From the NCBI RefSeq assembly GCF_002159455.1, contig NZ_NFIQ01000008.1, positions 1 to 64,000 of the forward strand: a DNA stretch of 64,000 bases. Reading direction: 5' to 3'. The stretch is from Flavonifractor sp. An306. GTDB taxonomy: Bacteria; Bacillota; Clostridia; Oscillospirales; Oscillospiraceae. The notes under the pieces were generated by a model that was not told the origin of the DNA, searched no databases, and saw nothing but the letters and a program-made list of their open reading frames with translations. Within the stretch, counting starts at the first letter, position 1, and each line of letters opens with the position of its first letter. Positions 42,798 through 51,522 of this stretch are shown here, in pieces. Position numbers and translations under genes: made by a program.

Positions 42798-44483
42798 ATG
42801 AAAGAAAAAGAAACGGCGGCGATCTACTGCCGTCTTAGTCAGGACGATGGAAGCGTGGGTGAGTCCGGGAGTATTCAGACACAGAAAACCCTGCTGACTC
42901 AGTATTGCAAGGAGCATCAAATCGAAATAGGTGGCTACTACTGCGACGACGGATGGAGCGGCACCAACTTCGAACGTCCGGAGTTTAAACGGATGCTGGA
43001 GGACATCGAGAGTGAAAAGATCAACCTGATCATCGTCAAAGACCTCTCACGGTTCGGACGGGAATACGCGCAGATGGGTCTGTACATCGAACACTATTTT
43101 GAGGAAAAGGGCGTCCGCTTCATCTCGGTGGCAGAAAACATTGATTCCAAAAACGGGATCGACAATCTGGTGCTGCCCTTCACCAATGTGATCAACTCCT
43201 TCTACGCCCGCCAGGCCTCCACCAAGACGAAAGCGGCGCACCGTGCCAGAGTGAAAAGCGGCATGTTCATCGGGAGCCGGGCGCCCTTCGGCTATCAGAA
43301 AGATCCCAACGACCGCCATCACCTGATCGTCGATCCGCCTGCCGCCGATGTGGTGCGGGACATCTTCCAGATGTTCGCCGATGGGATCGGCTATGTGCGG
43401 ATGACCAAAATACTGCGGGAACGGGGCGTCTTGAATCCACAGGCCTATTTCAATCAGAACAATCCGGACTACTACAAGAACAGCGACTACTGGCGCAAGC
43501 CCTTTGATTGGCACGCCACCTCTGTTCGGGCCATCCTCAATAATCCGGTCTACCTGGGTAAGGTGGTCTTTGGCCGGAGTAAGACCAAGGGCTTCTTTGA
43601 CAAGCGCCGGGTGGAGGCCGCCGAGGAGGAGTGGGTGGTGGCGGAGAATACCCACGAGCCGCTGATTACCCAGGAACTCTGGGACACGGTGCATCAGATG
43701 ATGAAAGCCCGGCGGCGGGAGAACGGAAAGGGGGAGGTGCAGCCCTTCGCAGGGCTGGTGAAGTGCGCCGACTGCGGCTCCTCTCTGAATGTGAGCTACG
43801 ATAAAAAGCACGGAAGATATACGGGGTTCTCCTGCTGGGTCTACAAGAATTACGGCAAGGAGCGCTGTACCTCCCACGCCATCGGCTGGAAAACACTCAA
43901 CCAGCTGGTGTTGGAGGACATCCGGCGCAATGCCATCATAGCCCGCACCAACACGGGAGAATATATGGACATGCTTATCGCCGCAAAGACGGAAAAGAAG
44001 AAGACGGAGACAGACCGGTGCAGGCGGGAGCTGAAAAAGGTGGATAAGCGGATTGCGGAACTGTCCAAGATCCTGACCAAGCTCTATGAGGATGCGGCCC
44101 TGGAGAAAATCAGCGAGGAGCGATACCAGGCCATGGCGCCGGGCTATGAGCGGGAGCAGGTGGTGTTGAAGGAGAAACGGGAGGAACTGACTACGGAGAT
44201 TGCCCACAGTGAGGAGATCTACGAAAATATTGAGGCCTTCCTGCCGGTGATCTGGAAGTATACCAATATCACCGAACTCACACCCCACATTCTCAACGAG
44301 CTGATTGAGAAGATTGTGGTGCATGAGAAGGTAGTGGCGGAGGATGGGAGCAAGAGCCAGCAGGTGGATATCCACTACAAGTTCATCGGCTGTGTCAACT
44401 GGAAACGGGAGCCCGCCAGTTACGAAACGATAGAAGCAGCCGTGCTGCAGGAACATCAGACGCTCAGTGAGCAGACCGCTTAA
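42798..44483 (+). CDS. Large serine recombinase
   Basis: The 561-residue product has an N-terminal resolvase domain with nucleophile S14 in YCRLSQDD, the arginine-rich catalytic region (LSRFGREYAQMG), a recombinase domain (GYQKDPNDRH), a zinc ribbon with CADC (~residue 324) and a later Cys pair (CWVY, RCTS), and a coiled coil (residues ~405-500). It resembles TnpX/TndX integrases of clostridial elements. ATG 42798 follows AAGGAGGCGAACGC, not the earlier in-frame ATG at 42771. It is the only recombinase in the tRNA-Thr element, so it probably made the 5-bp-core junctions at 34137 and 45264. Confidence 0.92.
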   Translation: MKEKETAAIYCRLSQDDGSVGESGSIQTQKTLLTQYCKEHQIEIGGYYCDDGWSGTNFERPEFKRMLEDIESEKINLIIVKDLSRFGREYAQMGLYIEHYFEEKGVRFISVAENIDSKNGIDNLVLPFTNVINSFYARQASTKTKAAHRARVKSGMFIGSRAPFGYQKDPNDRHHLIVDPPAADVVRDIFQMFADGIGYVRMTKILRERGVLNPQAYFNQNNPDYYKNSDYWRKPFDWHATSVRAILNNPVYLGKVVFGRSKTKGFFDKRRVEAAEEEWVVAENTHEPLITQELWDTVHQMMKARRRENGKGEVQPFAGLVKCADCGSSLNVSYDKKHGRYTGFSCWVYKNYGKERCTSHAIGWKTLNQLVLEDIRRNAIIARTNTGEYMDMLIAAKTEKKKTETDRCRRELKKVDKRIAELSKILTKLYEDAALEKISEERYQAMAPGYEREQVVLKEKREELTTEIAHSEEIYENIEAFLPVIWKYTNITELTPHILNELIEKIVVHEKVVAEDGSKSQQVDIHYKFIGCVNWKREPASYETIEAAVLQEHQTLSEQTA

Positions 44484-44489
44484 AGACGA

Positions 44490-44531
44490 CCGGGGAGAGT
44501 CGCACATATGCGGCTCTCCCCGGAATTTTTT
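44490..44531. terminator. Terminator between the serine recombinase and doc
   Basis: CCGGGGAGAGTCGC and GCGGCTCTCCCCGG form a long stem around ACATAT, then AATTTTTTTG. It separates convergent genes. Confidence 0.85.
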
Positions 44532-44533
44532 GT

Positions 44534-44911
44534 TTATAGCTGGTGTACGAGAAGCCATGCAAGCAGGTCCTCGTAGCCTTTTTCTCCGGCGGCCACCTGG
44601 AGAATGATATCGGCTAACTCTTGCTGCGTATAGGACAGCTCCACGCCGTTGACCGCCAGAAAAACCAGCATGGCGTGGGCACCGATCCGCTTGTTGCCAT
44701 CTACGAACGGATGATTTTTCACCAGACCGTAACAGAGCCGGGCGGCCTTCTGCTGGAGGGAGGGATAGGCGCTGGTGGTGCCGAACCCCTGAAATGGCGA
44801 ATTGAGGGCGGAGTCCAGCAGTCCCTCGTCCCGCAGTCCCGGACTGCCGCCAGTCTCATCTACCAGGTGCTGATGGAGCAGCAGTATCTGACGCTTGCTC
44901 AGGAACTTCAT
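44534..44911 (-). CDS. doc: Doc-type toxin (death-on-curing)
   Basis: The 125-residue product has the Doc/Fic motif HPFVDGNKR, with Lys in place of Gly as is typical for Doc enzymes, which phosphorylate elongation factor Tu. The start FLSKRQILLLHQHLVDETGG is standard for the family. It overlaps the antitoxin gene by 4 bases. It lies at the right end of the element and probably guards against its loss. Confidence 0.9.
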   Translation of the reverse strand: MKFLSKRQILLLHQHLVDETGGSPGLRDEGLLDSALNSPFQGFGTTSAYPSLQQKAARLCYGLVKNHPFVDGNKRIGAHAMLVFLAVNGVELSYTQQELADIILQVAAGEKGYEDLLAWLLVHQL

Positions 44912-45150
44912 TTGGCCAGCTCCTCATAGGCCGCCCGGTTTTGTTGAATGAGCCTCGCCGAGACCTGCATGATATCTTCGTCCTCAACGGCCTGCATCTG
45001 CTCCGCCTGGCTGAACTCTACAATCAGGTAACGGGGCACATTATTTTTCAGAATGACGGCGGAACCCTGCTCATCCACCAGACGGGCCACTTTGGAGAAA
45101 TTCTGATTGGCCTCGGTAATGGACACCAGGGTGTTGGAATTGATCATCAT
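44908..45150 (-). CDS. phd: Phd/YefM-type antitoxin
   Basis: An 80-residue protein beginning with SNTLVSITEANQNFSKVARL, the Phd N-terminal DNA-binding fold, with a C-terminal helix that would wrap the toxin. It precedes doc in a coupled operon and should repress it. ATG 45150 has an alternative ATG one codon later; AAGGAG lies upstream. Confidence 0.87.
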   Translation of the reverse strand: MMINSNTLVSITEANQNFSKVARLVDEQGSAVILKNNVPRYLIVEFSQAEQMQAVEDEDIMQVSARLIQQNRAAYEELAK

Positions 45151-45243
45151 ACAATCACGCTCCTTCTGCCTTTATTATACGCCAAAATAGGATAAATTCA
45201 ACCTATAATTTTTAAATATAGGAAAAGTACCGCTTCCACAATG

Positions 45244-45298
45244 TACCCTTACCGACAACCAGCGGTCGCGTGTTCAAGTCACGTTTCCAGCTCCAAAA
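45244..45298. other. Right junction: inverted end plus 3' part of split tRNA-Thr
   Basis: ACCCTTACCGACAACCAGC (45244-45262) is the inverted counterpart of the left end. From 45264 the sequence GGTCGCGTGTTCAAGTCACG and onward to CCA is identical to the last 32 bases of tRNA-Thr (34280-34311) and three bases beyond. Fusing this to 34093-34141 at GGTCG would restore an intact tRNA-Thr. Confidence 0.85.
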
Positions 45299-45330
45299 AG
45301 CTCCTTATCGAAAGATAAGGAGCTTTTTTG
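45299..45330 (+). terminator. Original tRNA-Thr terminator
   Basis: AGCTCCTTATC and GATAAGGAGCT form a stem followed by TTTTTTG. A similar hairpin (34315-34345) follows the intact tRNA copy. Confidence 0.8.
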
Positions 45331-45470
45331 TGTCCCAAACCAGATTGAAAAGACGGCTGCCGCCGCCTTGACATGTCTGTGGGATAGATCAAATGAAATG
45401 GGAATTATTGTTCCAAAGCTTAATTATTTCTAGAAAATGGCGATATTATAATAAAAGGGAGGGGACTTGT

Positions 45471-46208
45471 ATGGGATTGATCATCGGGCAATTGCCGAGA
45501 TTACCGGACGAACTCGTCAATAACAGCTGGGTAAAAACCATAGAGATATCCAATCAGGGTGGAAGCCAGCAAGATGACGTTTTCGGTGAGAAGCTGGAAG
45601 GCTTAAAGCCGGGGCAGATCCTGGACCATGTTGACATTAGCGGCGCCATACCCCTTGACCCGCTGTTCGGAAAGAATATTGAGTATGATCTGGATAGCTC
45701 CTTTGTTGTAAAAGGGCGCCAGGATTTCGTCGCGTTTTCGGGTGGCAACGCTTCTGAAAAAGCGGAGGAACTGGCGGCGCAGATGACAGAATATCCCGTT
45801 GGCGTTACGTTTTCCCTGGATGGATTCAGCATGGAGCAGCTTGCTGAGCTGGTAGGCGGTATTGGGAAGGACCTGGACAGTGCCTTTGCCGCAGGGGAGA
45901 TTTCGGAGCAGGAATATGACGCCTTGAACAAGGGTCTGGCTGCCTATACGGAATTTATGACCGAAAAGGCCGAAAAAGAAAAGGCCTCTTTTGCGGTTAT
46001 GAAGCAGACGGCGGCAGAGACCCGCGCAGCGATCCAGAGCGGCGCATCGGAGAAAGAGATGTTTGATTACGCGGAACTGGTGCGTGAAAAATGGCAGGAG
46101 AAGATCGGCAAGTATCGGGAGGAAAATGGGTATGATCGGACAGCGTTGGATCAGATGATCGCAGCTGTTCGCAGCGGGAACATATCCTCTTTCCAGGCGA
46201 TGGCATAA
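45471..46208 (+). CDS. Hypothetical protein
   Basis: A 245-residue soluble protein starting MGLIIGQLPRLPDELVNNSW. The second half is helical and Glu/Lys-rich (MTEKAEKEKASFAVMKQTAAETRAAIQS), likely a coiled coil. ATG 45471 follows AAGGGAGGGG. I do not recognise the family. Another unknown gene follows 57 bases on, so they are likely one unit. It is the first gene of the chromosome after the tRNA-Thr element. Confidence 0.55.
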   Translation: MGLIIGQLPRLPDELVNNSWVKTIEISNQGGSQQDDVFGEKLEGLKPGQILDHVDISGAIPLDPLFGKNIEYDLDSSFVVKGRQDFVAFSGGNASEKAEELAAQMTEYPVGVTFSLDGFSMEQLAELVGGIGKDLDSAFAAGEISEQEYDALNKGLAAYTEFMTEKAEKEKASFAVMKQTAAETRAAIQSGASEKEMFDYAELVREKWQEKIGKYREENGYDRTALDQMIAAVRSGNISSFQAMA

Positions 46209-46264
46209 AGAAATCATTTGGAAATAATGAATACAAAAAGTGAAATTCAAAGGTGTGAATACAA

Positions 46265-46780
46265 ATGGTGAATGGATTAAGCTCTATATATCCTGGCTCC
46301 ATACTCAATGCTGCAAATTTCATGATGCCGGAAAAGCTGTCTGACGGCACATCCTTGCAGGATACCAGCATCCAGCAGCAGCCGGCAGGGCAAACACCTC
46401 GGTACGACACTCTGGAGTTGACATCGGACCAGTGTCAGGCCACGTTGGATGTTTCCAATGGGATCACAATGGAGGTTCCAAGAGCATGGACCATTGTAAG
46501 CGAAACATTTAAAAGCTTTGACGCACACCTTCAGTGGAGCCTGAATGAGGCCGACAGTCTGAACTTGTCCTTTGGCGGCCGGCTGACCTTTCTGAAGGAG
46601 GAGGGCCAGAAGTGGGTGGAGGATAAGCGGCAGAATGACCCGGAGATGTTTGCCACGTGGCTCAAACTCCACAAGGATTATATTCAGCGGGGCGAGGGCG
46701 ATCTGGTGGGTCTGCCTTCCGATTTTACAATGGAAGATTATTATTCTTATGTAAAAGAACCTTTTTCCGTATTGGCCTGA
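46265..46780 (+). CDS. Hypothetical protein
   Basis: A 171-residue protein. The N-terminus is low-complexity (TSIQQQPAGQTPRYDTLELT); the rest is soluble and contains NLSFGGRLTFLKEEGQKWVEDKRQNDPEM and DFTMEDYYSYVKEPF. Probably co-transcribed with the preceding gene and ended by the hairpin at 46803. No family recognised. Confidence 0.5.
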   Translation: MVNGLSSIYPGSILNAANFMMPEKLSDGTSLQDTSIQQQPAGQTPRYDTLELTSDQCQATLDVSNGITMEVPRAWTIVSETFKSFDAHLQWSLNEADSLNLSFGGRLTFLKEEGQKWVEDKRQNDPEMFATWLKLHKDYIQRGEGDLVGLPSDFTMEDYYSYVKEPFSVLA

Positions 46781-46802
46781 TAAAGGACGGCGGTTCTGAA
46801 TT

Positions 46803-46838
46803 AAAAACACCCCTTATCGTTGGATAAGGGGTGTTTTT
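46803..46838. terminator. Bidirectional terminator at the end of the 4-hydroxybutyrate/Lux array
   Basis: AAAACACCCCTTATC and GATAAGGGGTGTTTTT form a stem around GTTG with A and T runs; it can end both the rightward hypothetical gene and the leftward array. Confidence 0.87.
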
Positions 46839-46854
46839 GCGCCTATGTGGAACC

Positions 46855-48287
46855 TCAAATCATTTCCTCCAGCGTGCGGTATTTGGTTTTGCCGGACTCG
46901 TTTTTCGGAATGGACGCCAGGGCCTGGACCTGGAACACCCGGGGCGGAAAGTGCATCTGGGCGCTGAGGTAATCGGTGGCATCCTGGGTGAGGGCGGGCT
47001 CCGGGCTGTCGTGGAAGATGCGCAGGCAGTCGTCCTTGCCTACACAGGCGAAGCCGGCCTGGGGGAAACGGGTGGAGAGCAGCCGCTCCACCTCGTCCAG
47101 GCTGACCCGGTTGCCGTAGAGCTTCACAAACCGCTTTTTCCGGCCCACAATGTAGTAGAAGCCGTCCTCGTCCCGTTTGGCCATGTCGCCGGTGTGGAGC
47201 TCGCCGTGCCACTGATCCCCCAAGCGCAGATCATCCGCCTGCTGGGCGTAGCCCATGGCCACATTGGGGCCCTGGTATACCAGCTCTCCCACCGTGTCCG
47301 CCGCCTGGATCACCCCGCCGTCCTCCTGGAGCAGCTGGAACCGGCCGCCGGGGACAGGGATCCCCATGCTGCCGCATTTGCGGATGGCCTCCTCCGGCGG
47401 CAGATAGCCCATCCGGGGGGAGGCCTCGGTCTGGCCGTACATGACGCAGAACCGCCGGCCGGTCTGCTCCGCCCAGGCGGCATACTCCCGGTGCAGGGCC
47501 TCGGGCAGCTTGCCGCCCGCCTGGGTCAGGGTGCGCAGGGCGGGCAGAGCCATGCTCTGCAGGCCCGCCCGCTGAAACATCCGGTAGGTGTAGGGCACGC
47601 CGGCCAGGGAGGTGACCCCCTCCCGCTCCATCAGTTCCCAGAAGGGCCGCTCCAGCACGCTGCGGCGGGTGAGGACGATAGTAGCCCCCGCCAGCAGATG
47701 GGTGTTGAGGATGGACATACCGTAGGAATAGCTCATGGCCAGATTGGTGACGGGCCGCTCTTCCTCGGTCAGGCCCAGGTACTCCACGATGGATTTGGTG
47801 TTGGACTCCAGATTGCGGGCGCTGATGCGCACCAGCTTGGGGCTTCCGGTGCTGCCGGAGGTGGTGAGCAGCAGGGCCAGCTCAGGGTGGAGCTCCGGGC
47901 CTTCCGTCCCCGGCCGGCGGAGCAGCTGGGCGTCCTCCAGGGTCAGATGGGGCTGGAAATCTTTCAGCACCTGCCTGGTTTCCTGGGGCAGATCCTCCGG
48001 GACGCAGACGAAGGCCGGCTTGTAGGCGGCCAGCAGGCCCTCCAGCAGCTCCGGCGAGATGTGGGCGTCCAGCAGCAGGGGGACCGCCCCGGTGTTCAGA
48101 CAGGAGAAATAGCTCAGCAGCAGGCCGGGGGTGTTCTCGCACAGCAGAAAGACCAGCTTATGGCCTCCCACGGCCCGGCCCAGCCGCTCCGAGGCGGCGT
48201 TCAGGTCCCCAAGGTATACCGCCGTCCCTCCTCGGTCACCGCCAGCAGCCGTTCCGGCTCCCGGGCGCAGCGGGCAAACAGTTCCAT
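46855..48287 (-). CDS. AMP-forming acyl ligase, frameshifted near the N-terminus
   Basis: The main frame (46855-48171, 438 codons) is an adenylate-forming enzyme: LLLTTSGSTGSPK is the ATP/AMP motif, YGQTEASPRM the A5 motif, and GRKKRFVKLYGNRV the hinge with a catalytic Lys near the end. It should activate an acid as acyl-AMP for CoA or the carrier protein nearby. The true start seems to be ATG 48287, with GGAGGGGAGG just upstream, reading MELFARCAREPERLLAV. That frame meets a stop 28 codons in, while the main frame continues with GDLNAASERLG. One missing G in the run at 48207-48210 explains this. It is either a sequencing error or an inactivated gene. Confidence 0.75.
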
Positions 48288-48288
48288 A

Positions 48289-49488
48289 TTAAACCTCCCC
48301 TCCGATCATGCGGGACAGGGCGGCGATCACGTCTTTCCCGTCCCAAATGGTGTCCAGCTCCAGGGCCTGCCCCGGAGCCACCACCCGATCCACCCCCCGG
48401 GCGCCATGCTCCGCCAGCAGGGCGGCTACTTCCCGGGGCACCACACCGGCGCACACCAGGGTCTGCACCTTGGGGGCGGTCAGCGGGGGCAGTTCCTCCA
48501 GGCTGGACAGCTCCCCCTGGAAGAAGAGCCCAAAGCCCCCCTTGAGCACCGGCAGGGGCGCGGTCAGCCCCGCCAGATTGACCACATACAGCAGGTTGCC
48601 GCCATACCGCTCCACCCCGGCAGCCGCCGGGGCCTCCATGGTCATGGCGGCGGTACACAGCCGCTCCAGCTTGCGGGCGGCCTGGAAGGGGCCGAAGGGG
48701 TAGCGCTCTTCCGCCTCGGCGGCCACCGTCTCCCACCACTGCCGCCGGCAGTCCGGGTCGCCGCCGTCCGCCAGCCACAGCACCAGCTGGGGGCTGGAGC
48801 AGGCGTTCTGATCCATCTGATAGGTGTCGTTGTAGAACCGGTGGGCCAGGGCCCTTCTGGCCTCGTCATCCAGAGCGGAGAAATACCGCTGGCTGAACAG
48901 GGCCAGGGACCAGCGATCCGGAAAGCACAGTTCCACGGCGTGGGGGGGCATGGGCATGGCCCGCAGAGCGGCCACCGTGGCGTCCCCACCCCACACCACT
49001 CTGCCGTCGCTGCGGGCGCAGAATTCCGCAGTGATGGTATCGTCCCGCTCATAGGAGAGCAGCGCGGTGCGGGCCTTGACCCCGGCGTGCTCCGGCCGGT
49101 CCAGCACCCGGACGATGGCCGCCACCAGGGGGGCCTCCTCCTCCGCCCGGCGGCTGGACAGCCGGACGATGTTGGCGTTTCCGGCCAGCAGGCCCAGGGC
49201 CATGGTATAGGCGAACATGGCCGGCACATTGGAGGGGGCCAGGTGGAAGATCAGCCCCCGGCCCAGCCGGGGAAGGGGGGAGGCATGGCGTCTGGCCAGG
49301 GCCTCCAGCCGGGGCCGGCGGCACCAGAAGCCGAAGGCGGCCGCCGCCTCCAGCCGCCGGGTATCCGGCGCGCCCAGCACCTCCGCCGACAGGTCGGAGA
49401 GAAAGTTCAGAGCCCTGGAGTCAAAGGGCGGCCAGGGCGTGGATTCCGGAGCGTCCACACCGGCCAACAGGGTGATATTATCCCTCAT
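48289..49488 (-). CDS. LuxC-like acyl reductase
   Basis: The 399-residue product belongs to the LuxC/acyl-CoA reductase family, which reduces a thioester to an aldehyde with NADPH through a covalent acyl-cysteine. The catalytic cysteine is C230 in YQMDQNACSSPQ. The nucleotide-binding region includes HLAPSNVPAMF and GNANIVRLSS. It lies next to a LuxE-like gene, its standard partner, with an 11-base overlap, and the ligase starts right after it. There are no luciferase genes, so the aldehyde has another fate here. Confidence 0.85.
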   Translation of the reverse strand: MRDNITLLAGVDAPESTPWPPFDSRALNFLSDLSAEVLGAPDTRRLEAAAAFGFWCRRPRLEALARRHASPLPRLGRGLIFHLAPSNVPAMFAYTMALGLLAGNANIVRLSSRRAEEEAPLVAAIVRVLDRPEHAGVKARTALLSYERDDTITAEFCARSDGRVVWGGDATVAALRAMPMPPHAVELCFPDRWSLALFSQRYFSALDDEARRALAHRFYNDTYQMDQNACSSPQLVLWLADGGDPDCRRQWWETVAAEAEERYPFGPFQAARKLERLCTAAMTMEAPAAAGVERYGGNLLYVVNLAGLTAPLPVLKGGFGLFFQGELSSLEELPPLTAPKVQTLVCAGVVPREVAALLAEHGARGVDRVVAPGQALELDTIWDGKDVIAALSRMIGGEV

Positions 49489-50557
49489 AGGTGTCGCTGC
49501 ACCCCCTTACCTCGGCCCGGGGCGCCCGCCCCGTCACCTGAAAATACTTGCCTGCCCGTCCGCAGGGGCAGTCGTCCTCTCCCAGCAGCACGCCCAGGTC
49601 CTCGGTGAGCAGAGAATGTCCCGGATAGGAGTGGGGGAGAGGGGAGAGCACCTGGATCAGCCCCGGCTCCCCCACGTCGCAGGGGGAGTAGTCCCGCCAG
49701 CGGCGCACCACCACGTCGGACCAGATGCTGGCGTGCAGATGCCCCTGGGGGCATTCCAGATAGATGCAGCCGGTCTGCTCCGCCATGCCGTAATAATTGC
49801 GCACCTGTTCAATGCCGGTGACAGCGTGGATGCGGGCCTTGAACTCCTGGGGAGAGACCGCTTCGTTGGCCAGCTTTTTCCAGCCGCCTCCGTGGAGCAG
49901 AATCCCCTTGGGGATGGAGAGGGTTTCTCCACGCTCCTCCAGCACCCGGATCACGTGCCGCCAGATGATGTAGGTAAAGCCAAACAAAAAGATGGGCTCC
50001 CCCTGGTGGGCCTCCAAAAAGGCCCGCACGCCGTCCAGGTCCAGCTCCATGTGCTCGTCCAGGGCGTAGCAGGTCTTGGAGCCAAAGACGGAGAAGCCCA
50101 GCACCCCCGCCCCCCGTGCGGAGAACATGGCCCGGTCCCGCAGTACCCGCTTGCTGTCCAGCACCAGGTAGGGTAGCCGGTGCTCCCCCAGCAGGTCGGC
50201 CATGATCCCGCTCAGCGCCCGCTGCTGGACGGCGGAGGTGTCGGCGTCCAGGAAAATCTTGGATACCTGCTGTCCGGTGGTGCCGGAGGAGGTTACGGTT
50301 TTGAAGATCTCCTCCTCCGGTACGCTGAGCAGCTCCAGCTCCTTGAAGATGGACACCGGCAGCATGGGGGTGTTTTCCACAGTGCACTCCATATGCTCCG
50401 GACAGCCCAACGCCTGCAGCAGCCGGCCGTAGGCCGGACAGCGGGTCCGGTGGAACTGGGTTAGCTGGGTGAGGAGGGAGGCGTAGATAGCCTGCTTCTC
50501 CGGGCGGGGCAGGGAGTAGGCCCGGAATTGCAGCAAAGTGTTCAGGTCAATGGTCAT
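49478..50557 (-). CDS. LuxE-like acyl-protein synthetase
   Basis: The 359-residue product matches LuxE, which activates an acid as acyl-AMP and passes it to a cysteine for LuxC. The ATP-binding motif is TVTSSGTTGQ near residue 90; YYGMAEQTGCIYLEC near residue 250 is the A5 region and carries cysteines that could accept the acyl group. A metal-like CPCGRAG motif is near the C-terminus. It overlaps the genes on both sides, so the cluster is translationally coupled. Confidence 0.85.
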   Translation of the reverse strand: MTIDLNTLLQFRAYSLPRPEKQAIYASLLTQLTQFHRTRCPAYGRLLQALGCPEHMECTVENTPMLPVSIFKELELLSVPEEEIFKTVTSSGTTGQQVSKIFLDADTSAVQQRALSGIMADLLGEHRLPYLVLDSKRVLRDRAMFSARGAGVLGFSVFGSKTCYALDEHMELDLDGVRAFLEAHQGEPIFLFGFTYIIWRHVIRVLEERGETLSIPKGILLHGGGWKKLANEAVSPQEFKARIHAVTGIEQVRNYYGMAEQTGCIYLECPQGHLHASIWSDVVVRRWRDYSPCDVGEPGLIQVLSPLPHSYPGHSLLTEDLGVLLGEDDCPCGRAGKYFQVTGRAPRAEVRGCSDTYEG

Positions 50558-51197
50558 GTCCGCTCCTTTCTGTCAGCGTGAACGGAGCTCCGTGGCCGGG
50601 ACAGATCTGCAGTCCGGGGGCCAGGTTGTCCAGTAACGGCTTGGTATGGGCGTTGTAATCATCGGCGCTGCCGCCGGGCAGCCGGAGGATCACCTCTTCC
50701 CCCTGGATGAGATAATCCCCGGAGAAAAAGGTGGTTCCGTCCAGAAAAATACCGGCGCTGCCCGGCGTGTGGCCGGGCAGCGCCGTACACTGGAGCCGGT
50801 GCCCTCGCCACACTGTCTCCCAGGTATCCCCGTAAGTGCGGTCCGCCGGCCGGCAGACGAAGGGGGGATAGGACACGCCGGTCTTTCCCCGAAAGGTCAG
50901 ATAGACCTCCATCAGCTGGGTCATGTTGAGCCGCTTGCTCTGGATGCCCGCGCTGCAGGCCTCGCTGGTTACCACCACCGCCTGGGGCCAGCGCTCTCGC
51001 AGGGATTCCAGCCCGGCCATGTGGTCGCAGTGCTCGTGGGTCAGCAGAATGAGCTCCGGCGTCCAGCCCAGCTCCTCCAGCCGGGCCGGTACGCGGACGG
51101 GATCGTTGGGGTCGATTATCACCGCGCCGCCGCCCTCCCCCAGCAGATAGCAGTTGCTCTCCGTCAGCGGATCGGTCTGTCGTTCCAGCTCCAGCAT
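50547..51197 (-). CDS. MBL-fold hydrolase
   Basis: A 216-residue metallo-beta-lactamase fold protein with the metal motif THEHCDH (HxHxDH) and downstream histidines in ALPGHTPGS and CPGHGAP. In this context it may be a thioesterase that frees acids from the carrier protein or CoA, or a glyoxalase-II-like enzyme; the family is too broad to decide. It starts 3 bases after the carrier-protein stop and overlaps the LuxE-like gene. Confidence 0.8.
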   Translation of the reverse strand: MLELERQTDPLTESNCYLLGEGGGAVIIDPNDPVRVPARLEELGWTPELILLTHEHCDHMAGLESLRERWPQAVVVTSEACSAGIQSKRLNMTQLMEVYLTFRGKTGVSYPPFVCRPADRTYGDTWETVWRGHRLQCTALPGHTPGSAGIFLDGTTFFSGDYLIQGEEVILRLPGGSADDYNAHTKPLLDNLAPGLQICPGHGAPFTLTERSGHDH

Positions 51198-51200
51198 GGC

Positions 51201-51437
51201 TTACAGCTCCACACCGTATTTGGCCAGAACTTCCTTCCCCTTTTCATAGGAGGAAAAGTCCAGCACGTCCACGGTGCTCAGGCTGATCTGGAAGGTCTCC
51301 TCCAGATCCCCCATCAGATCCATGTGGCCCAGGGAATCCCACAGGGGAATGCCGCGGTATTTCAGGGTGGGCAGATCCTCCGGCTTCACCCGGAAGGCCC
51401 GCAGGAACAGCTGATCGTATTTCTCCAGATTGGTCAT
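51201..51437 (-). CDS. Acyl carrier protein
   Basis: A 78-residue protein with the phosphopantetheine site WDSLGHMDL (S35). The C-terminal helix region ISLSTVDVLDFSSYEKG is normal for carrier proteins. ATG 51437 follows GGAAAGGAAACC-type sequence. This is a dedicated carrier, not the fatty-acid AcpP, since no fab genes are adjacent. It may carry the acyl group handled by LuxE, LuxC, the dehydratase and the hydrolase. Confidence 0.85.
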   Translation of the reverse strand: MTNLEKYDQLFLRAFRVKPEDLPTLKYRGIPLWDSLGHMDLMGDLEETFQISLSTVDVLDFSSYEKGKEVLAKYGVEL

Positions 51438-51468
51438 GGTGTGGTTTCCTTTCCATTTGCAGCGCGAG

Positions 51469-51508
51469 AGCGGCATGGGCCGGTCCGGTGGACCGGCCCA
51501 ATGCCGCT
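51469..51508 (-). other. Large intercistronic hairpin
   Basis: AGCGGCATTGGGCCGGTCC and GGACCGGCCCATGCCGCT can form a nearly complete 18-19 bp stem between abfT and the carrier-protein gene. There is no T run, so it is more likely an RNA processing or stability element than a terminator. Confidence 0.6.
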
Positions 51509-51522
51509 GGGAGGCTGCTATA

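Noticed and set aside
48207-48210. Phase variation at the G run in the ligase gene
   Set aside because: Four G residues are too few for frequent slippage; a fixed deletion or sequencing error is more likely.
46831-49608. 925-codon open frame antisense to the ligase and LuxC-like genes
   Set aside because: Same reason: shadow of GC-rich coding sequence, no ribosome site, no domain.
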